This document shows positions 1-11,222 of a stretch of 64,000 bases of DNA, one piece after another. The notes beneath the pieces were generated by a model that made no database searches, had not been told where the DNA came from, and saw only the letters and a program-made list of their open reading frames with translations. Origin of the DNA: Diphasiastrum complanatum (Eukaryota > Streptophyta > Lycopodiopsida > Lycopodiales > Lycopodiaceae). A program made the position numbers and the translations under genes. The number at the start of each line of letters is the position of its first letter. Position 1 is the first letter of the stretch. The DNA lies in NCBI GenBank assembly GCA_029204225.1, contig CM055107.1, positions 26,692,572-26,756,571 on the forward strand, in the 5' to 3' direction.

Positions 1-1948
1 CTTGTTTGATTATCTTAAATTTTGCCTTGGTCTTTGTAATTGATTAAGAAATGTTACCTATCATGTTTAATAGTTTTTCTTCGATTGGTTTTTCTGTGTC
101 ATGTTATTAAGTTCATGTATGATCATACCTCTTCGTACATGCACAAATATATAAAACTGTTAGTAGTTTATTAATCATGAGCATTTTTTTATGAGTTGAA
201 GACTTTTTGCATTTGTAACATTTCGTATATTGGCTAGTGGATTGTGTTACGACGCAATGTCAACATGTAGTAATAGATCCTTATATGCAAAGAATTAATT
301 TATGCTACTCGTATCAATATAACTGATTTGTTCATAAATATTATTACACAATTAAGTATAGGATTTTATTCAATTTTTGTTTGTTATGTGACTATTTAAT
401 ATCATGTTATAGATTTATGTCTAAAATCGAAAATATTTTCATGGACGTATACATGTTCATGAACGATGTACGCAGTTTTTAGATAATAGTAGGAAAACCA
501 ATTTTTGTATAAGGTAGAAGACCCTTACGCATGTAATATTACGTATGTATGTTGGTGGAAAATCCAACAAAAGTACGTAATTTACAAGGAATGTACAACA
601 TAACATACTTGACAAGACAATACATGATTATTCATATTTTGTTCCATCGTTTTGTATATGTGAATCTATTTTTTCGATCTGGTGATAGATAGACAATATG
701 TAATTGCAATTTTGTCCATTTATTGTGTTAATGCACGAGTTACAGATTTCATTAAGAAAATGTATCTTTTGGATATTGAAGATTTACAAATATTAGTAAT
801 ATAGTTAGTTTTAATGCATTTCTGTAAAAATTATCAGGATTTATTGTAGTCAAGGATATTCATATGCAATGAATTAATGTGTATATTATTTGTATCAATA
901 CAACTGATTTGTTCATAAATATTATTATCCAATTGATTATAAGATTTTATTCTGTTTTGTTTTGTTTGTTATGTGACTATCGAATATCATGTCATAAATT
1001 CATGTCTAGAATCAAAAATATTCTCCTAGATGTATGTGTGTTCATGAACGACGTACATAGGATTTAATTAATAATAGAAAAACAAATCTTTTGTATGAGG
1101 TGAAAAACCCTTATGCATATAATATTACGTATGTATGTTGGTGGAAAATCCAACAAAAGTACGTAATTTACAAGAAATGTACAGAAAAACGTATTTGATA
1201 AAACAATACATGGTCATTCATATTTTGTTCCATGGTTTTGTATATTTGAACCTGTTTTTTTTTTATCTGGTGATAGATAGAAAACAATTCTATTTCAATT
1301 TAAATAATCAAGTACCAAACAAAAAAATGAAAGTTTGTATAAAAGAACAAGATCTTTTGTACATGTAATAATACGTGCAATAGTTAGTTACTGATGTAAA
1401 ATTAGTAATATATGGTTTGTTTAAATGTGTGACTTTGTTGTCTCAATATCATAGTAATTAAATAGATATTTTTATGTATACATAGAAATGGAACAATTTA
1501 GATTAGTTAATAATAAGTATTTTTTCTATTTGATGTTTCGTTTGATTATCTTAAATTTTGTCTTGGTCTTTGTAATTGATTAAGAAATGCTACCTATTAT
1601 GTTTAATAGTTTTCCTTCGACTGGTTTTTCCATGTCATGTTATTAAGTTCATGTACATATCTCCTCATACATGCACAAATATATGTAATTGTTAGTTGTT
1701 TATTAATCATGAGAATGTTGTATGAGTTGAAGACTTTTTGCATTTGTAACATTTTGTATATTGGCTAGTGAATTGTGTTACGACGCAATGTCGGCATGTA
1801 GTCATAGATCTTTATATGCAACAAATCAATCTATGCTACTCGTATCAATACAACTGATTTGTTCATAAATATTACTACACAGTTAAGTATAGGATTTTAT
1901 TCAATTTTACTTTGTTTGTTATGTGACTATTTAATATCATGTTACAGA
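1..1948. repeat. AT-rich tandem repeat, about 1,536-bp unit
   Basis: Sequence from about position 5 recurs from about 1541 (for example the stretch around 'tttgattatcttaaatttt'), giving a period near 1,536 bp with the second copy cut at 1948 by an LTR. Inside the first unit, about 265-700 is repeated at about 845-1285 with a period near 585 bp. No coding sequence is credible here: short open frames lie within the repeat and are not conserved between its copies. It may be satellite-like DNA or the non-coding part of a large element. The left end lies outside the window. Confidence 0.75.
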
Positions 1949-2642
1949 TATTAAGATTTCAAAATTCTAGCTTGACCAATTTTGGTCATATCGCTTGAAA
2001 ATTGTATTATGGTCATGTTGTGGCTTTTCACACGTGCAGCATAGGATACTCTTTGTAAGTCTCATTCCTAACCTAGCATAGGAGTGGCACCTTTGGAATG
2101 AGTCCAAATAGTATTTGGATAGGCTAGAGAAATTCTAGGATCTAAAAATAGCATGTTTTATATTGTTTTTGGATCTCGAGATCTTGACCCCAAGTTAGGG
2201 TGGATCCAATGATCTATTAGGGTAGATGTTAGGGTTAGGGTATGATAAGTTCAAAGGTGCCCTAATATGCTCAGATCCAAACTAAAATGTATAAATACAT
2301 GATGGGATCTCCATCAAATTATCAAGAAAAATCGAGTTTTTCCACTTCTATCATCATTGTCTTTTGGTGGCAAGTTCTAGCTATTGGATGTGAGGGTTTT
2401 TATGCATTAATTGCTTGGATTGGAAGGTACTGAACCTGTTTACAGGTCTGAGAAGCTTGCTGTACTTTACTTTGGTTCATTTGATCAAATCTATGTGCCT
2501 AATGTGGAGTTAAATGCCAAATTTGCTAGTTTTGGTAACTAGTCTTGATTCTAGCTCATAATTTGGATCTAGATCTTTTACTTGTGCATCCTCCATCACT
2601 TTTAGGATTGATTGGGATTCATTTTGCTGTAAAATTTTGTCA
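1949..2642 (+). repeat. LTR-B, left copy (5' LTR, 694 bp)
   Basis: It ends in CA directly before a Met-tRNA primer site at 2643. It matches the reverse complement of 7758-8451 throughout and has the same length. The expected leading TG reads TA here (TATTAAG against TGTTAAA in the right copy). Confidence 0.8.
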
Positions 2643-2655
2643 TGGTATCAGAGCC
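2643..2655 (+). other. Primer binding site, initiator-Met tRNA type
   Basis: TGGTATCAGAGCC immediately follows the LTR end, the usual minus-strand primer site of plant Copia elements. Confidence 0.85.
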
Positions 2656-3347
2656 TAATCAAAAGTGAGCTTTAGATTTGATTTTCTCAAACTTAGATTG
2701 AGTGATAATAGATTAAAAGGAACTTGTTTTGCTGACTTATAGCTGCAAGAACCAAGATTGACCCATTTCCATTCAACCAAACCAAATTAGAAATTTCTTA
2801 TGAGTTGAATCTTGGAGTACATGTCTCCTAGTAGAGATTTTCATAAGGATTTGGACGTCACCACTCTTTAGAGGTCTAGGTCAGCCATTTGAGAGCTTAA
2901 TTAGGTCGTTCTTAGGCTTTTTCAAGTCTTCAGATCAAGTGTTTTGATGAGTTTTCATCTAGAAATGCAAAACTAGTAAAAATTGTGTTTCTATTCTACT
3001 CGGTTTTGGATAGGTTTGTGATTGAATATGTCAATGTGATTGAACCCAAATTTAAGAGGCTTTATTTGTAAGACATTTGTGTGTTATAAAGTGTTTTTTA
3101 TTCAGTATAGGTGGATTCACCCTTCTTGTGAAGTCGAGATCAAGGAGGAGACTAGTTTGATCAAATCTATAGTAAGTTTGGATCTAGTTGGATCTAGAAG
3201 ATAGATCAAGCTCAAGATCACCTTAGATATTGTTGAGAAATCAGAGAGTGATTCATCTCAGGTCCCAAAGAGAGTGGGATAGCTAGTAGTGATCATATCT
3301 TGTGCAATCTATCTTGTTTCTTTGAATCTATCTCCTTATCATTGAAG

Positions 3348-3510
3348 ATGACATCCATAAATGCCTATCTTATGGATTCTAGTGATAGATTGAACTCTTC
3401 AAATGATTCAATTTGGAAGTTCAGAATGGAATCCATCCTATCATGCAAGATTTGATGGATATTGTGAATGGAGAGGAAGATGAGCCAATCCATCCACAAG
3501 AAGCAACAAG
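3348..3510 (+). pseudogene. Copia gag N-terminus, truncated remnant
   Basis: An ATG at 3348 opens a reading matching the gag start of the minus copy at 6973 (shared 'YLxDSSDRLNSS' and 'IWKxRMES'). It is broken by a frameshift after about 30 codons and homology stops near 3510, where unrelated DNA begins. The leader from 2656 to 3347 carries no ORF of note. This is the first part of the gag polyprotein of the LTR-B family. Confidence 0.65.
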
Positions 3511-4065
3511 GCTCATATCAGATGTCATGTCTTTGACAAAGTCCTGTGATGATGCTAGTATGAACATTGTTTTTCATCCTATTTTATGATGATGAAATAG
3601 TGATCATTACTACTTTGATTGGAGTTCCAAATATGTATTCAAAGGCCTCATCTTGTGATCCATTCACTCTTGAATTTCCAAGGAAAGAAGACCTTCATTG
3701 GAAGAATGCCAAGTTGGAGTTCATTGTTTTGGTGGATAAAGTCAAGATGGTGATATCTCAAGCTTTGATTGTATGTGCTTATTCATACAAAAGTTGGATC
3801 TTATGGAAAGCTGCTATTTTTCATGTTTTTTTTGAGGAGGAGACTCACATTTTGTAGCCCAAGGTGATCATTCAACAACCTACCAAAGACAAAGCTTGGA
3901 TCTTGAAGACAACCGTTATTGAGCTCTCACTACATTTGAGAACTTGGAGCTCAAATCATATTCTTATCATGATGAGTGATCATACTCACTCAACAAAGCA
4001 AGGACCTGGAAATTATGTTGCTTTTATCCATGCATTAATTATTGATCCAGGATAGTCTCATCAAG
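3511..4065. other. Unassigned element DNA between gag remnant and accessory-ORF relative
   Basis: No recognisable protein. A run TTTTTTGAGGAGGAG ending at about 3842 is the same polypurine tract that precedes LTR-A in the array, but what follows is not LTR-A, so this may be the 3' edge of a diverged relative. Short plus-strand open frames (about 3567-3857 and 3864-4055) match nothing I know. Confidence 0.4.
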
Positions 4066-4544
4066 CTAAAACTCAATATGGTCTTTCAAGTCAACAAAAC
4101 AATCACCAAGATTATTTATACCAAATTTACTAGTCCACAATTGACTAGTCGATAGTTGCTTACCACTAGCAATTTGCATTACATACTTGTTGAACTTGAA
4201 ACTAATGAGGCCAAATATTCTTGTATAGATATAAGTGTCCTTCAAGGATGATTCACTTACTCTCATACTAGGTTCACAATATGCCTCTTTGAAAATGAAG
4301 TCAAAATCTTTCAACTTATGAATGAAAATGTCATGCTTACTTCTAGCACACTCAAGAGTAAGTAGATATGACAACCACCTTTCATTTCATACTTTAGAAT
4401 CAAAGACACCTCATTACAAAACTCAGAAAATGAAGTACAGAATGTACCCCCCTTTGCAACTTTTCTTTCCTTGTCCACAAAAATGAGCATTGATAGCTCC
4501 ATCTTTGCTCTTGTGGCTCTCCTTGGAATAGTTGAAGCTCTCAA
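4066..4544 (-). pseudogene. Diverged relative of the array accessory ORF
   Basis: Two overlapping minus-strand frames (4311-4544, then 4066-4374) are joined by a frameshift. The second aligns by eye with the end of the accessory ORF at 11219-11851: a shared 'FxEAxC' stretch, then an R-x-S-E pair, then 'DTYI', and further on 'WTSxxxxxNL' followed by an acidic His-containing end. Spacing is kept although most residues differ, which suggests protein-level relatedness rather than a recent DNA copy. Function unknown. It lies outside the 3' end of the adjacent LTR-A, so it belongs to another element or an older layer. Confidence 0.45.
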
Positions 4545-4583
4545 ATTTTTCTCCTCCTCTTGATTAAGCTCATCCTTGATCTC

Positions 4584-5412
4584 TGTTAAATTTCACACGT
4601 GTGGATTGTCCACTACATGTACTTGTGATCTCCTAAGGTGTGTAGATGCACCAAGATCAAGACCAGATTGAGATTCAAGATCTATCTTTGATTCTATGGC
4701 AAAAACACACTACTACATGCATTCAATCACTTCCAACTCTCACTCACACGTGTGGGAAGTGTTCCAAAAGTATTCTAAGTAAAAACAAGCTGCTTTCCTC
4801 GGGTAGAGAGAGAAAAACCATCATGAGCTCTCGAGTAGAGAGAGAAAGCTAGAAATTCAATGACACTCAAAATCCACTCAATTTTAAAATCAAATTAGAT
4901 CCAAATGAGGAGTACAATGATACTAGTAAATCCACGAGCTACCACTATGCTTAACTATGATTGGATCACACTTTGCCACCTCTTAATCCTATTGGACCAT
5001 TGATCCATGCACCTCTAAATTCTATTGGACTATATTCAAGCACACCTCAAATTCCTATTGGACCACACATGGTTCCAACTCTAAATCCTATTGGACCTCT
5101 TAAACTTCATCAAACAAAAGCATTACACTTGTCTACACTCTAATTGGCACAATTTTGGCCTCCTATTCTATTTTGGCTCAATAATGGCATTACAAGTGGA
5201 AATGGATAATTTGCCATCTATGCCAAATTTGACCCTATCAACATCCTACACCTAAATGCTTGACTATGAAATTCTATGAGACCCCTATATCAAACATTTT
5301 TATTTACTTTACAATTCTCCACATTGGGAACATCCTCCACACATGTGAGATTCACTTACGAACTTCTATCATAAAAAAAAATACCAAGCTAGATTTTTGC
5401 CAATTTCTCACA
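4584..5412 (-). repeat. LTR-A copy, minus strand (829 bp)
   Basis: The reverse complement starts TGTGAGAAATTGGC and ends AACA, matching the LTRs of the array at 10226-20795. A polypurine tract (CTCCTCCTC on the plus strand, 5413-5421) lies just upstream on the minus strand, so it acts as a 3' LTR for the hybrid element to its right. Confidence 0.85.
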
Positions 5413-5843
5413 CTCCTCCTCAAAAAAATAGCCTGGAAAGGTACTAGATCACTTGAGAAGTTTGTAAATCTTTTTGAGTGGATCCTTTGGTATGCATAAG
5501 AAGTGAAGATCAGCCAAGGGATCCATCATAGCCGCACCCTCACCATATCCATGATAAGATCTCTTTGGTAGAGATCTCTTGCCAATGCCTTTGAAGAGTG
5601 CTCCACCAATAGGCCACTATGATCATGGGCTTCCTCCATGCTTGATGATGATTTTTGCTTTCAAAGTTCCACTTGAATGATGGATGCACCATAAATAGAG
5701 AAATCTAAGGCTTCCAAGCCTCATAAGGATCATGGAGATCAAGATCATAAGATGTGAAACAATGATGATTATCAAGATTATGCTTTCTAGCTTGACTAGT
5801 CCACATACAATGAACTATATCCATGATGGATATAATCTTGATA

Positions 5844-6416
5844 TCAAAGACTATCTTGATATTTTTTTAGGCTAGTTACTCTCTCAAGAATGTAAGTGTC
5901 CACTTTGTATGCTTCACTTAATCTCAAGAGGAGTTTACAATTTGCCTCAAAACATGTGAAAACATGATTTTCAAAAAAATGAGTACCAAGCTCAATCTTG
6001 TTCTTACTGGAATCAAGAGCATACTTTTGACAATACAATATCTTGCTTTCAAAAAGTATTGGAAACACATCTAAGTCAATAATGACAAGAAACATGTCCA
6101 TACCATAAGCATCATACAAAACTAGTATAGCTTTTCTTGAACTTTGAGATCCAAAAAATTCAATGAAGCAAGATAGCATTTCAAGCAAAGGAAGAGAAGC
6201 ATATATGATTGTATTGTAGTAGATACAACATGAAAGATGCCCCTCTTTGCCATGTAAGGTGAGCCATAAAGACTCGGTCTTCCATTTTGAAGAGCTTCTT
6301 GAAATCATATGAAGAAGAAACTCCTCCTCACACATTGGCCCCATCATAACTCGAATACCTTCAAAAAAAATAACTTGTGATGCTTCTTGAGAAGCCTTGA
6401 TCTTGGCCACTTCCAA
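5844..6416 (-). pseudogene. Accessory ORF of the Copia lineage, minus copy
   Basis: About 190 residues closely matching the array ORF at 11219-11851. Here the integrase-end residues ('KASQEASQVIFF') run in frame into the accessory part ('MMGPMCEEEFLLH'), whereas in the array copies the two are separated by a stop and a frame change. This suggests the ancestral reading was continuous. Rich in Leu, Ile and Cys with no clear catalytic motif, signal peptide or zinc knuckle. Function unknown. It ends just after 'LERVTSLKK'. Confidence 0.55.
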
Positions 6417-6673
6417 GATTGAATGACATCTCTATTCACAATCACTTTTGAAATAGAGAGTGTAAAGACACTAAAGGCCTCCTTGATGGATGAGTATACA
6501 ATCATGATCCATGAGCTTGGATCATCCTTCCTTCTTGTTTCCAAGAGAATATGTGCAAAGCAAGCACTACCAAGTTCACTAAGGTGATCAACCTTAGGCT
6601 TCATCTTGATTAAAACTTCATATGGTGCTATTCCTTCAAGAGCTCCAATACTCCTCAAAGCTTTGATCTTCAA
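6344..6673 (-). pseudogene. Copia integrase C-terminal remnant
   Basis: The reading has 'KALRSIGALEGIAPYE', then 'KPKVDHLSELGS', then 'IVNRDV', the pattern of the Copia integrase region after the catalytic core ('TPYE...KPxxxHLrvFG...SRDV'). The catalytic core itself is absent. It is joined upstream to gag near 6670, so the middle of gag-pol has been lost, and a frameshift near 6416 moves into the accessory ORF. Confidence 0.65.
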
Positions 6674-6973
6674 TGAGAATACTCAGAGATCTTTTGAAGA
6701 GTCTCCCAAGCCTCTTGGGCTGAGGTACATGCTCCTACTTCTTTGACCAAATCATTTGCAACATTCATCTTAATACAATGAAGTGCAAGCTTGCACCTTC
6801 TCTTGTATTTAGTTGTTTCTTGTGGATGGATTTGGCTCATCTTCCTCTCCATTCACAATATCCATCAAATCTTGCACGATAAGAATGGATTCCATTCTTA
6901 ACTTCCAAATTGAATAATTTGAAGAGTTCAATCTATCACTAGAATCCAAAAGATAGGCACTTATGGATGCCAT
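6670..6973 (-). pseudogene. Copia gag N-terminal fragment
   Basis: An ATG at 6973 starts 'MASISAYLLDSSDRLNSS', then 'IWKLRMESILI', then after a frameshift near 6820 'ALHCIKMNVANDLV' and 'AxEAWETLQ'. This is the UBN2-type gag head of Copia elements, close to the gag of element E starting at 46569. The remaining gag, with its zinc knuckle, and the protease are missing. Confidence 0.7.
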
Positions 6974-7744
6974 CTTCAATGATAAGGAGATAGATTCAAA
7001 GAAACAATATAGATTGTACAAGATATCATCACTACTAGCTATCCCACTCTCTTTGGGACCTGAGATGAATCACTCTCTGATTTCTCAACAAGATCTAAGG
7101 TGATCTTGAGCTTGATCTATCTTCTAGATCCAACTAGATCCAAACTTACTATAGATTTGATCAAACTAGTCTCCTCCGTGATCTCGACTTCACAAGAAGG
7201 GTGAATCCACCTATACTGAATAAAAAACACTTTATAACACACAAATGTCTTACAAATAAAGCCTCTTAAATTTGGGTTCAATCACATTGACATATTCAAT
7301 CACAAACCTATCCAAAACCGAGTAGAATAGAAACACAATTTTCACTAGTTTTGCATTTCTAGATGAAAACTCATCAAAACACTTGATCTGAAGACTTGAA
7401 GAAGCCTAAGAACGACCTAATTAAGCTCTCAAATGGCTGATCCAAACTTCTAAAGAGTGGTCGCATTCAAATCCTTATGAAAATCTCTACTAGGAGACAT
7501 GTACTCCAAGATTCAACTCATAAGAACTTTCTAATTTGGTTTGGTTGAATGGAAATGGGTCAATCTCGGTTCCTGCAGCTATAACTCAGCAAAACAAGTT
7601 CCCGTTGATCTATTATCACTCAAATGAAACCAAATTTGAAGGTACAATCACTAGATTAGCAACTAGTAGCAAGAGCATAGCCAATACTACTCAGATCTAG
7701 GATCAAAGCTTGAGATAATCAAATCTAAAGCTCACTTTTGAATA

Positions 7745-7757
7745 GGCTCTGATACCA
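7745..7757 (-). other. Primer binding site for the right LTR-B
   Basis: The reverse complement reads TGGTATCAGAGCC and directly abuts the LTR. The leader between it and gag (6974-7744) has no ORF of note and matches the left arm. Confidence 0.85.
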
Positions 7758-8451
7758 TGAAAAATTTTTACAGAAAAATGAATCCCAATCAATCCTAAAA
7801 GTGATGGAGAATTCACAAATAAAAGATCTAGATCCAAACTATGAGCTAGAATCAAGACTAGTTACCAAAACTAGCAAATTTGGCATTTAACTCCACATTA
7901 GGCACATAGATTTGATCAAATGAACCAAAGTAAAGTACAGAAATCTTCTCAGACCTGTAAACAGGTTCATTACCTTCCATTTCAAGCAATTAATGCATAA
8001 AAACACTCACATCCAATAGCTAGAACTCGCCACCAAAAGACGATGATGGTAGAAGTGAAAAAACTCAATTTTTCTTGATATTTGTTTGGAAATCCCATCA
8101 TACATTTATACTTTTCAAGCTCAGATCTGAGTATATTAAGGCACCTCTGAACTTATCATACCCTAACCCTAACATCTAACATACATTGGATCCAACCTAA
8201 CTTGGGGTCAAGATCTCGAGATCCCAAAACAATGAAAAACATGCTATTTTTAGCTCCTATTTTCTCTCTAGCTTATCAAAGCACTATTTGGACTCACTCC
8301 AAAGGTGCCACTCCTATGCTAGGTTAGGAATGAGACTTACAAAGAGTATCCTATGCTATTTGGCACGTGTGACAAGCCACAACATGACCATAATACAATT
8401 TACAAGCTATATGACCAAAATTGGTCAAGCTAGAATTGTGAAATTTTAACA
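7758..8451 (-). repeat. LTR-B, right copy (5' LTR, 694 bp)
   Basis: On the minus strand it starts TGTTAAAATTTC and ends TTTTTCA before the primer site. It is the inverted partner of 1949-2642. Confidence 0.85.
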
Positions 8452-9091
8452 GAGACATTACATATGATCTGCATGATTATTTATTACACATTGTATATTA
8501 TGCAAGATCACTATTAATTACATATCATGATGAGTCGTTCACTTGTCACAATTATTTGACTTTGAATTGTATCTTGTAGAAACCAAGTTTAAAAGTGCAG
8601 ACCATGTCTGGTAAACAACATACGTTTTTAAATAGGGTACCCATCAATGAAGAAAGTATTTCGCAAACTCATCAATGTCACCGATGGTTTTAGAAGAAAA
8701 TGTCGCTCATCGTGACATTTCTAAAAACTTTGTGATCAACTCTCGTCGACAAGTCCTATCTGCGATCAAGCTTTTCAAAAGTACTAATCCTGGCTGTCGA
8801 TAGATTCTATTGCTTCCGGTACACAATTATACTACATTTTTTGATAATCCAGCAATTGAATGGGTGATACAAAGTTTGTACCTGAGCAATATATATGTCA
8901 CCACTCATAATACAACAACATGGAATATGTACTCGCATTGATACTGGAGATACAGGGAAAATTAGCTTGAAGTCATGCATTGACAAAAGAGACAATTGAT
9001 GTTTTTTGGTAATAGCTCGTTTTGGAACAATGTATCTACAGACATTACACTTCGCCAAACAAAGACGCAATTGTGAATAGGTGTTTGTCAT
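8452..9091. other. AT-rich DNA with a possible Helitron-like fragment
   Basis: No intact gene. On the plus strand near 8680-8800 a short reading ('NSRRQVLSAIKLFKSTNP') weakly resembles the 'RRxKVxxALxWLKxxNPLY' stretch found in N-terminal parts of some Helitron proteins. The match is too short and degraded for a firm call. A minus-strand frame at 8807-9187 looks like an accident. Confidence 0.25.
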
Positions 9092-10225
9092 TTTTGTGCA
9101 TTGTTTGATATTCCGTATGAAATTTTGGATGTTTTCAGTTTTCCGATATTGACACAAAATGACTGCAATTCCATAGTTGATGAACAACTGCCTTTTATTG
9201 AGAAAGACCTCCTAGATGTCTCAAAAGTACAAAACCGTGTATTCCAGACATTATGTAGCTTGGACAATATTGTAGCTTGTATCTATCAGGGAAAACACCC
9301 CACGACAAATACTATAGCTGTCAATTGGGCTTCGACCATTGGAAAGTTGTGCATCATTGACATTGTTCGTGTAGCGCATCGTGATTTACAACACCGTCAT
9401 CACAAAATTGCTACAGACATTGACATATTCGTGGAAACTACCGAATACATTCTTAGTTTACTTGAATATCAAACGTGTTAGAAAAAAAACAAGTACGGTT
9501 ATTTCAATGAAAGACCTTGTACAAGTTTAAATTGTTTAGCTAAAATTATTAAATAGAAAACAAGGTCATTTTATGTCTATTTTATATTAATTATTTTATT
9601 TGAATGATGCAGTCCTGGCCCAACTTATTATCAAGGTGTTGATGGACATGTGATATCAACTTGTATGGATTCCCATGTACAATATTCTCCGGTCGCATTT
9701 GTTGAATCTCGTTTGTGTGCTGTCGATGAACTAGAAAGACAAAAGATTGTACTAAATGCTGATATTTTTGTTTTCAAAAGAGAATTGTCAACCATTGCAC
9801 ATAAACTGTACATGTTACATGACAACATTAGCATTCCACCTTTACAACAACCAATATCGGAGGAAACGTTTCAAATACGATGACCCAATTGTAGTTATAG
9901 CAATTTGTTATTTCATTGGCCTGTTATTCCAAGAAATTTTACGACGTTTAAAGAGACAATGTCAAACTTACAAGTCTTTGTTGACAAAGTCATGCACTAT
10001 TTAGATCCAGCTATTCGACTTGTCAGATTCTATACTGGTTTTCTTATCAAATGGATTCCATGCAAGTTACCCAAGGGATGTCATCCAAAAATACAAGATT
10101 GGTTTAATCCAAATATACTTTTAATAGATGGAGTAGACATATTGTTATACATAAAAATCCGAGATTTACCAACTGAAGAACGTGTATTATTTGAACAAAT
10201 GGTGCAACAAAAATTCTTAGAGATT
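9092..10225 (+). pseudogene. Unknown two-exon-like coding sequence, truncated
   Basis: A frame from about 9092 to 9482 ends in 'SLLEYQTC' then a stop. A second runs from 9613 to 10225 with one in-frame TGA (9881-9883) and resumes in the same frame to the array junction. Between them lies AT-rich DNA ending TTATTTGAATGATGCAG, a good plant acceptor. A GT within ACGTGT at the end of the first frame would splice the two in phase. Together they give roughly 330 residues. I recognise no family. The 3' end is cut by a truncated LTR-A. It could be a captured host gene or part of a large element related to the Helitron further right. Confidence 0.4.
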
Positions 10226-10375
10226 GAAGTGATTGAATGCATGTAGTAGTGTGTTTTTGCCATAGAATCAAAGATAGATCTTGAATCTCAATCTAGTCTT
10301 GATCTTGGTGCATCTACACACCTTAGGAGATCACAAGTACATGTAGTGGACAATCCACACGTGTGAAATTCAACA
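10226..10375 (+). repeat. LTR-A 1 of array, 3' 150 bp only
   Basis: It corresponds to the last 150 bp of the 826-bp LTR and ends in CAACA before the primer site. Its left edge fuses directly to the unknown ORF. Diagnostic bases match the last LTR of the array (19971-20795), not the inner ones. Confidence 0.8.
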
Positions 10376-10388
10376 TGGTATCAGAGCC
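10376..10388 (+). other. Primer binding site, unit 1
   Basis: TGGTATCAGAGCC follows the LTR end without a gap. Confidence 0.85.
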
Positions 10389-10877
10389 TACCTAAGGCTA
10401 CCATGCATTTTGATCCATCTAAGTGAAAAAATTTCATCAATCTTGAGCTAGAAATTGTCAAGGCCCATTTTCCTAGATATCTTGTTCAATTTTGGATCAA
10501 AAGAGATCAAAAGGACATTGATTGGGTCTGACCTGGTACTGTACGGAATCAGGTGCTCAGACACGTGTGAGGAACATCCAATTTCAGTTTGGGAGTTCTC
10601 TTTCATGTTTGATCCAAAAATCTTGCTAGATAGCTTGTTTTGAAGCTATTTTTTCCATTTGGTTGAGCCAATCAAAAGTTATAAGCTTTTGAAGAGGGTT
10701 AGGTAGGGCACCTGGACCTGGGTGGACAAGTGAGAGTGCAGACTCTCTTGATGTTTCTTATATGTCCAATATTTCAAATGAGGATGATTACACAAAATGC
10801 ACATATCTTCTTTCTTCAAGTATTATGGTGTATGATTATTCCTTATTTTCAAAGCATATGTCGAGAAGAAATTCTCA

Positions 10878-11222
10878 TTGAAGATCAAAGCTTTGAGGAG
10901 TATTGGAGATCTTGAAGGAATAACACCATATGAAGTTTTATTCAAGATGAAGCCTAAGGTTGATCACCTTAGTGAACTTGGTAGTGCTTGCTTTCCACAT
11001 ATTCCCTTGGAAACAAGAAGGAAGGATGATCCAAGCTCATGGATCATGATTGGATACGCATCCATCAAGGAGGCCTTTAGTGCCTTTACACTATCTATTT
11101 CAAAAGTGATTGTGAATAGAGATATTACATTGCAAGAAGATTTAATGTTGGAAGTGGCCGAGATCAAGGCTTCTCAAGAAGCATCACAAGTCATCTTTTT
11201 TTTTAAGGTATTCAAGTTATGA
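10878..11222 (+). pseudogene. Integrase C-terminal remnant, unit 1
   Basis: About 114 residues with 'LEGITPYEVLFKMKPKVDHL', the cysteine-containing 'GSACFPHIPLETRRK', a 'GYASIKEAF' stretch and 'VNRDITLQED'. These are the landmarks of the Copia integrase tail ('TPYE..KPxxxHLrxFG..IP.ekR.K.D..S..xIxiGY...xxSRDVxFdE'). There is no ATG in a good position: the frame opens inside the leader. No catalytic D,D-35-E residues remain, so it cannot integrate DNA; any activity must come from other elements. It ends at a stop overlapping the next ORF start. Confidence 0.65.

Larger units (their letters stand above)
1949..8451. mobile_element. Composite of two oppositely facing Copia elements (LTR-B) with LTR-A sequence inside
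   Basis: Two 694-bp LTRs of one family lie at 1949-2642 (plus) and 7758-8451 (minus), each followed inward by a primer site and a similar leader and gag start. The arms form an imperfect inverted repeat (1949-3510 against 6812-8451). The middle holds an LTR of an unrelated family (4584-5412, minus) and minus-strand integrase and accessory-ORF remnants. The right half reads as one hybrid minus-strand element: LTR-B, primer site, gag, integrase end, accessory ORF, polypurine tract, LTR-A. The 5 bp outside the two ends (ACAGA left, GAGAC right) do not match, so this is not a simple single insertion. Confidence 0.7.

Noticed and set aside
10226-10375. A target-site duplication for the whole array
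   Set aside because: The right flank is GTCAC, but the left LTR is truncated and its flank (GATTG) does not match, so none can be claimed.
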